Counted from the stretch's first letter, positions 29,416-38,502 are shown. The stretch is DNA of 64,000 nt from Rahnella bonaserana (GCF_019049675.1 NZ_JAFMOW010000057.1:62001-126000); one strand, 5' to 3'. The notes: generated by a model from the sequence alone, not told the origin. Numbers and translations are program-made.

Positions 29416-30385
29416 TAACCAAGTTATTTCTCAGGCGATGGCATGGCTGGCGCACCAGCCGGTCTGGCTTTGTACGGTACTGACCACTTACGGTTCTTCC
29501 CCACGCGCACCAGGCGCACTAATGGTGGCAAACGCCGGGGGGCATTTTTGCGGTTCACTTTCAGGTGGCTGTGTCGAAGAGGATTTTCTGCAACGTATTG
29601 CGGCAGGTGAATATCAGCAAGCCAGCCAGATTGTGCGCTACGGTGAAGGTGGGCTGACGCCGAATATTGCCCTGCCGTGCGGCGGTTCGCTGGATGTACT
29701 GATTGAGTATTTACCGTCAACGCAAAGTAATGTGGATTATCTGCAAAAAATGGGGATGGCGCTGGCGGGACATTACGCCCTGACCAAGTCACTCATCCTG
29801 CCCGCGGCCTGCGATCATCTGGAACTGACGAATTATCATAATGCGACCCAGGTGATGCGCAACGATGATTGCATCACCCTGCATCTGGCCGCACCGCCGC
29901 GCCTGCTGATTGCCGGATTGTCCAGCGTCGCGCTTTTCTGCGCTGATTTTGCCTGCGCGCTCGGATTTGAAGTGGTGGTATGTGAGTGCCGCGAGGATGT
30001 GCTGGAAAACTTTCTGCCGTCGCTGAAAGCGGAGGTTCGTCTGGAAAAACAGTTCCCCGCTAAATATCTCGAGCAGAAAGGCTGTCATGCAAATACCGCC
30101 ATTGTCGCACTGACCCATGACCCGAGAATGGATGATCTGACCCTGATGGAAGCAGTGAATACGCCGGCATTTTATATCGGTGCGATGGGTTCGCAGCGCA
30201 ACAGCGCACGACGCCGTGAGCGTCTGCAAACCATCGCTGATTTCACGGCAGATGATTTTTCCCGTCTGCACGCACCGGTAGGCTTACCCATTGGCAGCAA
30301 AACCCCGGCCGAAATCGCGCTGGCCGTCATGGCTGATATTGTTAAACATAAAAATGGAGTGAAGCATCCCGGCGCGGCGGCCTGA
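29402..30385 (+). CDS. XdhC/PaoD/CoxI-family molybdenum hydroxylase maturation factor
   Basis: 327 residues with the two domains of XdhC-like chaperones. The N-terminal XdhC/CoxI part has TTYGSSPRAPGALM and GSLSGGCVEED (with the conserved cysteine). The C-terminal Rossmann-like part has APPRLLIAGL, then ALTHDPRMDD and the signature FYIGAMGSQRNSARRRERL, ending in GLPIGSKTPAEIALAVMADI. Members bind the mature cofactor, help its sulfuration and insert it into the apoenzyme. It overlaps the mocA-like gene by 14 bp, and the pair probably serves the divergent hydroxylase. A bidirectional terminator follows. Confidence 0.9.
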   Translation: MQHLDNQVISQAMAWLAHQPVWLCTVLTTYGSSPRAPGALMVANAGGHFCGSLSGGCVEEDFLQRIAAGEYQQASQIVRYGEGGLTPNIALPCGGSLDVLIEYLPSTQSNVDYLQKMGMALAGHYALTKSLILPAACDHLELTNYHNATQVMRNDDCITLHLAAPPRLLIAGLSSVALFCADFACALGFEVVVCECREDVLENFLPSLKAEVRLEKQFPAKYLEQKGCHANTAIVALTHDPRMDDLTLMEAVNTPAFYIGAMGSQRNSARRRERLQTIADFTADDFSRLHAPVGLPIGSKTPAEIALAVMADIVKHKNGVKHPGAAA

Positions 30386-30403
30386 ATGCGCGGTTCATTC
30401 CAT

Positions 30404-30437
30404 AAAAAAAGCCTGAGGTTTGCACCTCAGGCTTTTT
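30404..30437. terminator. Bidirectional terminator between the xdhC-like gene and ycfJ
   Basis: A 9-bp stem GCCTGAGGT/ACCTCAGGC (30411-30419 with 30424-30432) with a 4-nt loop is flanked by A7 on the left and T5 on the right, so it can stop both converging genes. Confidence 0.92.
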
Positions 30438-30457
30438 CGTTCAGACTTACCGGATGA

Positions 30458-30994
30458 TTATGAACGGGTAAGCTGCAACTGACCGCTTTTATCCAGCGGG
30501 ATTTGAGTGCCCGGATCGTGGTCCATACGCACTTTCCCTTGCTGATCGCCTATTTTGTAGGTCACATCATAACCGAGCGTTTTATCTGCTTTGTCATACA
30601 CGGTTTTACAGCGCTGCTGTTGGGTCGTGTAGGTATCGTTATCCTGCATGCTGCTTTGTACGCGGTTACCCGCATAGCCGCCACCCAGCGCACCGGCTAC
30701 CGTAGCGACATCACGTCCGCGACCACCACCAAACTGGTGACCCAGAACACCACCGGCTACCGCACCCAGTACGGAACCGGTGATCTGATGCTCATCCTGC
30801 ACAGGGCGACGGTGAGTGACCGTGACGTTACGACATTCCTGACGCGGGGTTTTCGTGGTCTCTTTGATTGGCGTCGCGCTGACAACCTGCGCATATTGCG
30901 GGCCAGACGAAAAGACGTTCATGCTCGCAACGCCAGCAATGCCCAACGCCGCAGCCACACCAATACCGACCCCAGCTAACATTGACTTGTTCAC
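30458..30994 (-). CDS. ycfJ: Glycine-zipper 2TM envelope protein YcfJ
   Basis: 178 residues, against 179 in E. coli YcfJ, with the same start MNKSMLAGVGIGVAAALG. I chose GTG 30994 because GGAGGA lies just upstream and the extra N-terminus of the longer frame is not conserved. Residues 5-28 are a membrane or signal segment. The middle holds a glycine-zipper repeat (GSVLGAVAGGVLGHQFGGG...GALGGGYAGN), and two cysteines flank it (QECRNV, QRCKTV). The function is not established; in E. coli it is a conserved envelope protein beside ndh. Here bhsA and comR, its usual E. coli neighbours, are replaced by the molybdenum hydroxylase module. Confidence 0.92.
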   Translation of the reverse strand: MNKSMLAGVGIGVAAALGIAGVASMNVFSSGPQYAQVVSATPIKETTKTPRQECRNVTVTHRRPVQDEHQITGSVLGAVAGGVLGHQFGGGRGRDVATVAGALGGGYAGNRVQSSMQDNDTYTTQQQRCKTVYDKADKTLGYDVTYKIGDQQGKVRMDHDPGTQIPLDKSGQLQLTRS

Positions 30995-31276
30995 AGGACT
31001 TCCTCCGAAAATGTTACCACGCAATTCGCCCATTTAAGGACGCTCCTCAGCGGACAACAACACATCTGAGGTCCGGCGTGCGTGAATCGCCGTCTGTAAA
31101 CTTATTGTCAATAGTGCATACCAAAACGTAAGCAAACAATAAGACGAACTCTGTAAGTGAGGAAAATGGTCTGTCTGAAGAGTGTTTCGGAGGATTCTTA
31201 GCTGACAAAGTAATATTGACGTGATCTTGTGCTGTGGGGGTATTTATCACGTAAAAATATGACGCCGGAAATAAAA
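30995..31276. other. ycfJ upstream region, no gene seen
   Basis: About 280 nt between the ycfJ start and the ndh terminator. On the minus strand it holds the ycfJ ribosome binding site (GGAGGA) and a TTGACA-like -35 (plus strand 31106-31111) without a good -10 at the usual spacing. The open frames here are short, with no family resemblance. Confidence 0.4.
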
Positions 31277-31299
31277 AAGCCTGTAGTAAACAGGCTTTT
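31273..31299 (-). terminator. Rho-independent terminator of ndh
   Basis: An 8-10 bp stem (31275-31284 with 31290-31299, AAAAGCCTGT/ACAGGCTTTT) and a 5-nt loop. On the minus strand it ends in a T6 run, 50 nt after the ndh stop. Confidence 0.88.
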
Positions 31300-31348
31300 A
31301 GGTATGAAACGATTCAGCTGACGTTTAAAAAAACGCCGCTGAACGGAA

Positions 31349-32653
31349 TCAGTGCAGTTTAAGACGCGGACGGATGACGCGGTTAATTCCGCCGACCAGC
31401 ATCATCAGACCGGTTTTGATGTAACCGTGCAGTGCAATCTGGTGCATACGGTACAGGGAAATATAAACCAGTCGCGCCAGACGCCCTTCCACCATCATTG
31501 AGCCGCGCATCAGGTTACCCATCAGGCTGCCGACAGTACTGAAACGAGAAAGGGAAACCAGTGAACCATGGTCTTTATAGACGTAAGGTTTCAGGCTCTG
31601 TCCTTTGCGCTGCGCCATGATGTTAGCAAAGCAGCGGGAGGCCATCTGATGCGCTGACTGAGCACGCGGAGGCACGAAACCGCCGGACGGCTGCGGACAG
31701 GAAGCACAGTCACCAATAGCGTAAATGTTCGGGTCGCGCGTGGTTTGCAACGTCGGCTCCACCACCAGCTGGTTAATACGGTTGGTTTCCAGACCGGCGA
31801 TGTCTTTCATGAAATCAGGGGCTTTAATCCCCGCCGCCCAGACCATCAGATCGGCGTCAATGAATTCACCGGACCTGGTGTTCAGACCGTTTTTATCCGC
31901 GCTGGTGACCATGGTTTGCGTCAGAACGCGCACGCCCAGTTTGGTCAGCTCATTGTGTGCAGCCGCAGAAATACGCGGTGGCAACGCAGGCAGAATACGC
32001 TCACCCGCTTCCACCAGCGTAACGTTCAGCGCTTCGCTGTCCAGACCTTCGAAACCGTAGCTGTGCAGCTGTTTGACCGCATTGTGCAGTTCCGCTGACA
32101 GCTCAACACCGGTCGCACCGCCGCCGACAATCGCAATGTTCACTTTCTTCTGCTTATCGGAACTGGCAGAGAACTTGAGGAACAGATTCAGCATTTCGTT
32201 ATGGAAACGGTGCGCCTGATGCGGGTTATCCAGGAAGATGCAGTTGTCTTTCACGCCCGGCGTACCGAAGTCGTTAGACGTACTGCCCAGCGCCATCACC
32301 AGCGTGTCGTAAGCAATATCGCGCACCGGCACCAGTATCTCGCCGTTCTCGTCGCAGATTTCAGCCAGTTTGATGGTCTGATTTTCACGATCGATATCAG
32401 TCAGTGAGCCAATCTGGAAGGTAAAGCCGTGATTGCGGGCATGAGCCAGATAGCTCAATGCATCTACGCCGTCGTCCAGACTGCCGGTCGCCACTTCGTG
32501 CAGCAGTGGTTTCCATAAATGGCTGTGATTGCGATCGACCAGAATGATCTCCGCTTTTTTCTTGCGGCCAAGTTTATGTCCCAGGCTGGTTGCCAGTTCC
32601 AGACCGCCGGCGCCACCGCCGATAATCACAATTTTCTTCATTGGTGATGTCAA
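31349..32653 (-). CDS. ndh: NADH:quinone oxidoreductase, type II
   Basis: A single-subunit, non-proton-pumping NADH dehydrogenase on the inner face of the membrane. The 434 residues equal E. coli Ndh. Two Rossmann dinucleotide motifs are seen: [14 protein letters not shown] (FAD, residues 6-19) and [19 protein letters not shown] (NADH, about 175-193). The FAD-contacting YAIGDCAS lies near 320. The amphipathic C-terminal tail ([19 protein letters not shown]) anchors it to the membrane. An FNR box lies about 140 bp upstream, in keeping with anaerobic repression of ndh. It is divided from ycfJ by a terminator, as in E. coli. Confidence 0.98.
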   Translation of the reverse strand: MTSPMKKIVIIGGGAGGLELATSLGHKLGRKKKAEIILVDRNHSHLWKPLLHEVATGSLDDGVDALSYLAHARNHGFTFQIGSLTDIDRENQTIKLAEICDENGEILVPVRDIAYDTLVMALGSTSNDFGTPGVKDNCIFLDNPHQAHRFHNEMLNLFLKFSASSDKQKKVNIAIVGGGATGVELSAELHNAVKQLHSYGFEGLDSEALNVTLVEAGERILPALPPRISAAAHNELTKLGVRVLTQTMVTSADKNGLNTRSGEFIDADLMVWAAGIKAPDFMKDIAGLETNRINQLVVEPTLQTTRDPNIYAIGDCASCPQPSGGFVPPRAQSAHQMASRCFANIMAQRKGQSLKPYVYKDHGSLVSLSRFSTVGSLMGNLMRGSMMVEGRLARLVYISLYRMHQIALHGYIKTGLMMLVGGINRVIRPRLKLH

Positions 32654-32770
32654 AATGACCCCCTCAAATGTGAACCAATTGTTATATAAGAGTAAAAATA
32701 TTATCCTTATATTACATAGGGTTGCTTAAGTTAAATCGGTATCTGAGACGGAGGATATCACGCGTGGTGA

Positions 32771-32785
32771 TTTGGTCATACCAAA
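32771..32785. promoter_or_regulatory. Palindrome TTTGGT-CAT-ACCAAA upstream of ndh
   Basis: A perfect 6-bp inverted repeat with a 3-nt spacer, immediately beside the FNR box and about 120 bp before ndh. It looks like a dimer-binding operator, but I cannot assign the protein. Confidence 0.4.
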
Positions 32786-32786
32786 A

Positions 32787-32800
32787 TTGATATAGGTCAA
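32787..32800 (-). promoter_or_regulatory. FNR box of ndh
   Basis: TTGAT-ATAG-GTCAA matches the FNR consensus TTGAT-N4-ATCAA at 9 of 10 defined positions. A weaker copy (TTGAC-TTAG-GCAAA, 32821-32834) lies 34 bp away. E. coli ndh is repressed by FNR from two sites. The rest of the 32654-32974 gap has no gene. Confidence 0.7.
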
Positions 32801-32974
32801 TTTAAATTCATTTGGCAAATTTGACTTAGGCAAATGGCACGTATTTTGACGGCTTTAAATCAGCAGGTTAGACAGAAAATGGGTGAAAAATGATTTCTGA
32901 CGGCAGACTGGCGTCAAATAAAAAGCCACTGCTTTCGGGCAGTGGCTTTAAGAGTGCAGAACAGAAATGTTAAA

Positions 32975-33517
32975 TCAGACGATGTTTTTGAACGCTTTGA
33001 TCCGCTGAAGATGGGTCGAGATATCCTTGAACTTATGGCTCTGATGTTCGTCCCATTCAACCGGATAATAGTGATGAAGCTTCTCAGCAGTTTTCTGGCT
33101 GTCGAGCACGCCGTCTTCGCGCGATAAAATCACCAGACAACGGTCGCGGTTTTTCTCGCGAAAATCACTGATACATTTTGTGGCGATGTCTTCGTACTCT
33201 TCGGGACGGTCAATTTTCCCGGTCATGTTTTCCTGCGGCGATAAGTTCGGGTTGAACATCACCTGACGTATGCCGCACAGAAAACCGATGCGTTCAGCCC
33301 AAAATCCACCGAGCCCGACACCACAAATCAGGGCATTTTTGTCGGCGGTTTCATGCAGCACTTTATCGACTTCTTTCAGCAAATGTTGCATGTCGTGGCG
33401 CGGGTGCAACGTGCTGTAGCTGATGAAACGGACGTCGGGATCAATAAACTGCAGCTGCAACACTTTCTCATGGTTGCCGGGACTGGTTGAATCGAAGCCA
33501 TGCAAATAGATAATCAT
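32975..33517 (-). CDS. ycfP: YcfP/YqiA-family alpha/beta-hydrolase-like protein
   Basis: 180 residues, the length of E. coli YcfP. It begins [19 protein letters not shown], the oxyanion-side HGF motif of the esterase family UPF0227. The expected nucleophile elbow reads [11 protein letters not shown]: the usual G-x-S-x-G serine is replaced (G-V-G-L-G-G), so the catalytic activity is doubtful. The end [22 protein letters not shown] holds the candidate catalytic histidine. It follows nagZ by about 50 nt on the same strand, as in the E. coli lpoB-thiK-nagZ-ycfP run, and is probably in that operon. Confidence 0.93.
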   Translation of the reverse strand: MIIYLHGFDSTSPGNHEKVLQLQFIDPDVRFISYSTLHPRHDMQHLLKEVDKVLHETADKNALICGVGLGGFWAERIGFLCGIRQVMFNPNLSPQENMTGKIDRPEEYEDIATKCISDFREKNRDRCLVILSREDGVLDSQKTAEKLHHYYPVEWDEHQSHKFKDISTHLQRIKAFKNIV

Positions 33518-33569
33518 CGTTTACCTCATCCTGAATGTGCGTTGAAACCCTTACGCGGACTGAAAAACG

Positions 33570-34610
33570 TTACCGGGCAGTTTCTTTATATTCCTGCCAG
33601 CGGGCGTCGAGTGCGGTCAGTTCACGGTTAGCATCTTTCCAGCGACTCGAATTTTGCAGATCCTGACGGGCCCGTTTTCCACTGTACAGTCCGCGATGAT
33701 ACAACTGCGCTACACGTTCAGCTTTGACCGGAGACAGGTTATCCAGCACGCTCACTGCGCCCTGACGGTTGTTGCAGGCGAGGATCATATCGCACCCGGC
33801 ATCCAGAGAAGCCTGAGCACGTTCCGGATAGCTGCCCATAATCGCGGCACCTTCCATCGAAATATCATCGGAGAAAATCACGCCGTTGAAATTCAGTTCT
33901 TTACGCAAAATTTCCTGCAGCCAGTAAGGCGAACCGCTGGCGGGGCGCGGGTCAGCCTGGGTATAAATCACGTGGGCTGGCATGACGGCATCCAGCAATT
34001 TACGCTCATTAAGCTGACGGAAGATTGCCATGTCGTGCCCGCGGATCACTTCCAGCGGACGATCGTCACGCGGCGTTTCTTTATGAGAGTCCGCACTGAC
34101 CGCGCCATGCCCCGGGAAATGCTTACCGGTGGTTTTCATCCCCGCAGCATGCATACCGAGAATGAACTGCTCTGCCATATCCAGCGCTTTCTGCGGTTCG
34201 GCGTGGAACGAACGCTCGCCAATGGCAGCGCTGATATGACCGATATCCAGAACCGGCGCAAAGCTAATGTCGATATCCATGGCAATCATTTCTGACGCCA
34301 TCAGCCAGCCGCCTTCCTGTGCCAGGCGCTTCGCTTCATGCGGCGCATTCAGGGCAGCAAAAGACTGCGCAGCAGGCAGACGGGTGAAACCTTCGCGAAA
34401 ACGCTGCACACGACCGCCTTCCTGATCCACTGCCAGCACCAGCCGGTCGTGAGACGCGGCGCGGATCTGGCGGATCAGTTCATGCAACTGATCAACGTCA
34501 TGATAATTTCGGGTGAATAAAATCAGTCCGCCCACCAGCGGGTGCTGTAAAATTTCACGTTCTTCAGCATCCAGCTCAAAGCCAACGACATCCAGCATTA
34601 CAGGTCCCAA
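33570..34610 (-). CDS. nagZ: Beta-N-acetylhexosaminidase NagZ
   Basis: A cytosolic family-3 glycosidase that removes GlcNAc from anhydro-muropeptides in peptidoglycan recycling; its product controls AmpC induction. The 346 residues (E. coli 341) start at TTG 34610, which aligns exactly with E. coli Met1 (GPVMLDV follows). A second TTG lies directly before it (34613), AAGGAG is 11-14 nt upstream, and the first ATG is four codons inside. Motifs: [14 protein letters not shown], the [14 protein letters not shown] catalytic loop with the acid/base histidine, and the nucleophile aspartate in [10 protein letters not shown]. The frame stays open far upstream, overlapping thiK, which I reject as a start. 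Confidence 0.95.
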   Translation of the reverse strand: MGPVMLDVVGFELDAEEREILQHPLVGGLILFTRNYHDVDQLHELIRQIRAASHDRLVLAVDQEGGRVQRFREGFTRLPAAQSFAALNAPHEAKRLAQEGGWLMASEMIAMDIDISFAPVLDIGHISAAIGERSFHAEPQKALDMAEQFILGMHAAGMKTTGKHFPGHGAVSADSHKETPRDDRPLEVIRGHDMAIFRQLNERKLLDAVMPAHVIYTQADPRPASGSPYWLQEILRKELNFNGVIFSDDISMEGAAIMGSYPERAQASLDAGCDMILACNNRQGAVSVLDNLSPVKAERVAQLYHRGLYSGKRARQDLQNSSRWKDANRELTALDARWQEYKETAR

Positions 34611-34644
34611 CAAAATGGACGCTCCTTTTCTTTTCAGATGATTT

Positions 34645-35505
34645 TTAAGGACGCAACCTGTGCGCCCATTCACTGTACTGACTCTCGCCGGTCTGCTGCC
34701 AGCGCACTTCAAACCACATCAGCATCAGGTAATCGACCCAGGGGATCCAGCGGTTAACCTGCTGCTGCAAAAGAGAAATATCCTGATAGCCGCCCGCATT
34801 GACATACTCGCGCAGGAAACCATTTTGCTGCTGCACGCTCCAGCCATTACCGCGAACAATCGCAGCCAGCTCCAGTGCAACATCCGCATCCGCCGCGTAT
34901 TCCCAGTCAATCAGCCGCAGGCCGTCTGGCGTATTCAGTACATTTCCTGCGTGAATATCCATATGCACCAGCGCCAGTTTCATCGGCGCGGGTTGAGTCT
35001 GCGACATCATCTTGCGATGTAAACGCAGCCAGCGCGGCGTTAGTCTGCGCCGGTCGATATATTGCCAGTAACGGGCAAACTGATGCTGCAAATCCAGCCG
35101 GTAGCCTGAAGGCGGTAACCGGTGCAGCCCTGCCAGCGTCTGGCTCAGTGCCTGCTGAGTGGCGGGCATCGCGAAGATCTGTTCAGTCAGCGGCGTACCG
35201 TCTATCCAGTCAACAATCAGCCACGGCGGCGAATAAAGTCTGACACACGGGCCTGATTTTTGCCGCGCCACATGCCGCAAAATCGCAGATTCGCGTCGCC
35301 GGTCAGCGCCAGCCATCTGCTTATCAAAAGACTGGTGTCGCGCAAGTAAATCACCGGCAGGCGAACTGATTTTCCAGCTTTCTCCCGTCAGTCCGGCAAC
35401 CGGTAATAAACGAAATCCGGCGGTTTTCACCGCCGGATAATGTTTTTCGATCAGTTGCTGTAGTTCGAATTGCAGAAGCTCAGCGTTAATTCTGGACTGC
35501 ACCAC
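34645..35505 (-). CDS. thiK: Thiamine kinase
   Basis: Phosphorylates thiamine to thiamine monophosphate in salvage. The 286 residues form a choline-kinase/aminoglycoside-phosphotransferase fold: N-lobe ([10 protein letters not shown]), hinge with VDWIDGTPL, catalytic loop [12 protein letters not shown] (Asp base and Asn metal ligand) and the metal aspartate motif [16 protein letters not shown]. The N-terminal half is less conserved than the C-terminal half when compared with E. coli ThiK from memory. It overlaps the end of lpoB by 20 bp and is 34 nt upstream of nagZ, so lpoB-thiK-nagZ is an operon. Confidence 0.9.
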   Translation of the reverse strand: MVQSRINAELLQFELQQLIEKHYPAVKTAGFRLLPVAGLTGESWKISSPAGDLLARHQSFDKQMAGADRRRESAILRHVARQKSGPCVRLYSPPWLIVDWIDGTPLTEQIFAMPATQQALSQTLAGLHRLPPSGYRLDLQHQFARYWQYIDRRRLTPRWLRLHRKMMSQTQPAPMKLALVHMDIHAGNVLNTPDGLRLIDWEYAADADVALELAAIVRGNGWSVQQQNGFLREYVNAGGYQDISLLQQQVNRWIPWVDYLMLMWFEVRWQQTGESQYSEWAHRLRP

Positions 35506-36091
35506 GGCCTGACCAGACGATTTCGCCGCTTGGTGCGGTAATCAGACGCATCGACATAGTAGGCGCTTTCACATCACCACTCACGGTGCTGTAAAGCACG
35601 TACTGTGCTTTCACAATGTTTGCCAGACCGATGGCTTTACTGACCGAAGCCAGGCTGTCATCCGGCGATAATCCCAGTGACTGTTTGGCGGAAGACACCT
35701 GATCTGCCGGAACCACCTGGAAAGTGGTGTTATTCGCCAGCGCATTGCGCAGGGCGTCCGTCGCCTTGGCCATCTGCAGCGAACCGTTGGTGCTGTTTTT
35801 CACGCTATCCACCAGCAAAACGCTGCCCGACTGCACACCATCCGATTTCAGCATTTTTGCCAGCATCGGCTGGACGGTCGCCGTCCAGTCAATATTGGCG
35901 AATTTTGGCGGCTGCGGAACCGGCTGAACTTGTGGCTGCTCAGGCACTGGCGGATTGACCGGTGGCAGTGGCTGTTGTGGCTGCTGAGGTTGTTCTGGCT
36001 GCTGAGGCTGTGTCTGTTGTTGGTTTGGCAAAGTACAACCGCCAAGGATCAATGCGGCCATCGCCACAATGAGAAAATACTTTTTCATCAA
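35486..36091 (-). CDS. lpoB: Outer-membrane lipoprotein LpoB, activator of PBP1B
   Basis: Outer-membrane lipoprotein that reaches through the periplasm to stimulate the peptidoglycan synthase PBP1B. 201 residues: signal peptide with lipobox L-G-G-C (C19), then a long disordered Gln/Pro-rich linker (about 23-65, repeated QPQQP units) and a folded domain from about 68 with SGSVLLVDSVKNSTNGSLQ and a C-terminal strand [13 protein letters not shown]. The linker is richer in Gln-Pro repeats than I recall for E. coli; linker length sets the reach. It lies 18 nt downstream of ycfL and overlaps thiK. Confidence 0.94.
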   Translation of the reverse strand: MMKKYFLIVAMAALILGGCTLPNQQQTQPQQPEQPQQPQQPLPPVNPPVPEQPQVQPVPQPPKFANIDWTATVQPMLAKMLKSDGVQSGSVLLVDSVKNSTNGSLQMAKATDALRNALANNTTFQVVPADQVSSAKQSLGLSPDDSLASVSKAIGLANIVKAQYVLYSTVSGDVKAPTMSMRLITAPSGEIVWSGRGAVQN

Positions 36092-36109
36092 CCTTCTCCG
36101 TTCGGGAAT

Positions 36110-36478
36110 TTAGAGATAAAGGTACATGCGCACACTGTGTGCATCGAGATTGCCATTGAGTGAACTGATGTCAACGCTGCTGTTAGCTGGCACGGTGACG
36201 GTCCTGGATTCGGCAACCGGTAATAAATCCAGTCCCTGCTTATCATACCAATAGAAACGGTAATGCAAGGTGACAGGATGTGGCTGGTTATTATCCAGTG
36301 TACTGGTGGCTTTTTTCTGTCCACCGGAATCAGACACTGTTGGCGAACTCGGGATGATTCCCGCCGTCAAAACGGGGGATTCCATGACCACTCTTTGCTG
36401 ATTATTGAGCGCAATGCCTGGCTTGCTGCTGCAGCCTGCCAACAAAATTACCGGCAATAATGCTATCAGGAAACGCAT
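36110..36478 (-). CDS. ycfL: YcfL-family lipoprotein
   Basis: 122 residues with a short signal peptide and lipobox LLAGC (C15), followed by a small beta-rich domain (HYRFYWYDKQGLDLLP, ESRTVTVPANSSVDISS). It matches E. coli YcfL (125 residues) in order and position, directly upstream of lpoB. The +2 residue after the cysteine is Ser, so outer-membrane sorting by the Lol system is expected. The function is unknown; linkage with lpoB suggests an envelope role. Confidence 0.9.
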   Translation of the reverse strand: MRFLIALLPVILLAGCSSKPGIALNNQQRVVMESPVLTAGIIPSSPTVSDSGGQKKATSTLDNNQPHPVTLHYRFYWYDKQGLDLLPVAESRTVTVPANSSVDISSLNGNLDAHSVRMYLYL

Positions 36479-36486
36479 GTTTACCC

Positions 36487-36840
36487 TTACTGACGTGACA
36501 GCAATGGACCCAATGCACGGCCACCGACCAGATGCATATGGATGTGATAAACCTCCTGACCGGCGTCGCGGTTGCAGTTGACGATCAGGCGGTAGCCGCT
36601 TTCGGCGATCCCTTCCTGTTCGGCAATTTTAGCGGCAACCGTCATCATCCGACCCAGCGCGGCTTCGTGCGTAGTATCAACGTCATTCATTGTCGGGATC
36701 AGGATATTCGGGATAATCAGAATGTGGCTTGGCGCCTGGGGAGAAATATCGCGGAATGCAGTCACCAGTTCGTCCTGGTAAACCACGTCGGCGGGGATTT
36801 CACGGCGAATGATTTTGCTGAAAATTGTCTCTTCGGCCAT
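36487..36840 (-). CDS. hinT: HIT-family purine nucleoside phosphoramidase HinT
   Basis: Hydrolyses adenosine 5'-phosphoramidates and acyl-adenylates. 117 residues; I chose ATG 36840 ([24 protein letters not shown]), the conserved family start, over an upstream in-frame ATG. The histidine triad [10 protein letters not shown] sits near the C-terminus, with the nucleophile as the middle His. It lies 8 nt upstream of ycfL and is probably the first gene of hinT-ycfL-lpoB-thiK-nagZ-ycfP. fhuE, between ptsG and hinT in E. coli, is missing. Confidence 0.96.
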   Translation of the reverse strand: MAEETIFSKIIRREIPADVVYQDELVTAFRDISPQAPSHILIIPNILIPTMNDVDTTHEAALGRMMTVAAKIAEQEGIAESGYRLIVNCNRDAGQEVYHIHMHLVGGRALGPLLSRQ

Positions 36841-36991
36841 CTTAACTGTCCTTAACAAAGTAAAAAGCGTTGTACGCAGTATGGGTTAGAATTTCCATTC
36901 CTTTCAACCTGATTACGCTTTTTGATGCTTAATTGGCGCAGAAAGCGCCAGCGTCAGGCCGCGGCAACCGTTCCTCCAAATCGCAGGCATG

Positions 36992-37016
36992 AAAAAAGGA
37001 GGCCGAAGCCTCCTTT
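36992..37016 (-). terminator. Rho-independent terminator of ptsG
   Basis: A 9-bp stem AAAGGAGGC/GCCTCCTTT (36995-37003 with 37008-37016) with a CGAA tetraloop. On the minus strand it ends in a T-run. It lies 25 nt past the ptsG stop. Confidence 0.9.
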
Positions 37017-37040
37017 CTCAGAACCAGACATTGCTCACCA

Positions 37041-38474
37041 TTAATGGTTACGCATGTACTCGTCCATATCAGTTTTCAGGTTGTCAGACTTGGTACCGAA
37101 AATTGCCTGAACACCAGAACCTGCAACCACCACACCTGCCGCACCCAGTTTTTTCAGGCCAGCCTGATCAACTTTGGAGACGTCCGCTACGCTGACGCGC
37201 AGACGGGTAATACAGGCATCAAGGTTAGTGATGTTGTCTTTGCCGCCGAAAGCCTGAACCAGGGAAGCAGACATTTCTGAACCGCCCTGTGCTGTGGTTT
37301 CGCTGGTGGAGTCTTCACGGCCAGGCGTTTTCAGGTCCAGTTTCGCAATCAGGAAACGGAAGATGCTGTAGTAAACCACTGCATACACCGCACCGACGAT
37401 TGGGAACAGCCAGATTTTGCTGCTGTTACCGCTCAGTACGATGAAGTCAATCAGACCGTGCGAGAAGCTGGTACCGTCACGCATACCCAACAGGATACAG
37501 ATTGGGAACGCCAGACCGGCCAGAATCGCGTGGATCACATACAGGATCGGCGCAACGAACATGAAGGAGAATTCGATTGGCTCGGTGATACCGGTCAGGA
37601 ACGCAGTCAGTGCAGCGGAAATCATAATGCCGCCGACTTTTGCACGGTTCTCAGGTTTTGCTGAGTGCCAGATTGCGATAGCAGCCGCTGGCAGACCGTA
37701 CATTTTGAACAGGAAGCCACCGGACAGTTTACCCGCAGTCGGGTCACCCGCCATGTAACGAGGGATATCGCCGTGGAATACCTGACCCGCAGAGTTCACG
37801 TACTCACCGATTTGCATCTGGAATGGAACGTTCCAGATATGGTGCAGACCAAACGGAACCAGCGCACGTTCTACAACGCCGTAGATACCGAATGCCACAA
37901 CCGGGTTCTGGTAAGCAGCCCATTGTGAGAAGGTCTGGATACCTGTACCGATTGGCGGCCAGATGAAGGACAGAACCACACCCAGAATAATCGCGGCCAT
38001 ACCAGAGATGATTGGCACGAAACGTTTACCGGCGAAGAAGCCCAGGTATTCAGGCAGCTTGATGCGGTAGAAACGGTTGAACATGTATGCCGCAATCGCA
38101 CCGGAGATAATACCGCCGAGTACGCCGGTATCTGCCAGATGCTTGGCTGCAATTTCTTCAGCAGGCAAATGCAGAACCAGGGGTGCAACAACTGCCATGG
38201 TTTTCACCATGATGCCGTATGCCACAACGGACGCCAGTGCAGAAACACCGTCGTTGTTGGTGAAGCCTAACGCCACACCGATAGCAAAGATCAGAGGCAT
38301 GTTAGCGAAGACGGAACCACCGGCTTCGGCCATAACATGGGAAACGATCATTGGCAGCCAGCTAAAGTTTGCAGAACCGACACCAAGCAGGATACCTGCG
38401 ATTGGCAGTACGGATACTGGCAGCATTAGCGATTTACCGACCTTTTGAAGGTTTGCAAACGCGTTCTTAAACAT
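37041..38474 (-). CDS. ptsG: PTS glucose-specific EIICB component
   Basis: Glucose permease that imports and phosphorylates glucose with phosphate from EIIA-Glc. The 477 residues equal E. coli PtsG. EIIC membrane domain at about 1-385 ([22 protein letters not shown] start; substrate-site [11 protein letters not shown]), then a linker ([13 protein letters not shown]) and EIIB at about 400-477 with the phosphorylated cysteine in LDACITRLR (C421). The leader directly upstream keeps the SgrS-pairing sequence, so sugar-phosphate-stress control by SgrS is likely. CRP and Mlc-like sites are candidates further upstream. Confidence 0.98.
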   Translation of the reverse strand: MFKNAFANLQKVGKSLMLPVSVLPIAGILLGVGSANFSWLPMIVSHVMAEAGGSVFANMPLIFAIGVALGFTNNDGVSALASVVAYGIMVKTMAVVAPLVLHLPAEEIAAKHLADTGVLGGIISGAIAAYMFNRFYRIKLPEYLGFFAGKRFVPIISGMAAIILGVVLSFIWPPIGTGIQTFSQWAAYQNPVVAFGIYGVVERALVPFGLHHIWNVPFQMQIGEYVNSAGQVFHGDIPRYMAGDPTAGKLSGGFLFKMYGLPAAAIAIWHSAKPENRAKVGGIMISAALTAFLTGITEPIEFSFMFVAPILYVIHAILAGLAFPICILLGMRDGTSFSHGLIDFIVLSGNSSKIWLFPIVGAVYAVVYYSIFRFLIAKLDLKTPGREDSTSETTAQGGSEMSASLVQAFGGKDNITNLDACITRLRVSVADVSKVDQAGLKKLGAAGVVVAGSGVQAIFGTKSDNLKTDMDEYMRNH

Positions 38475-38502
38475 AATTGAGTGTGCTCCTGAGTAATGAT
38501 GC
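38475..38502 (-). promoter_or_regulatory. ptsG ribosome binding site with SgrS sRNA pairing region
   Basis: On the minus strand the stretch before the ATG reads TACTCAGGAGCACACTCAAT. It keeps, with few changes, the segment of E. coli ptsG mRNA to which SgrS binds over the Shine-Dalgarno (CAGGAG). The sgrS gene itself is not in this window, so the interaction is inferred. Confidence 0.65.
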
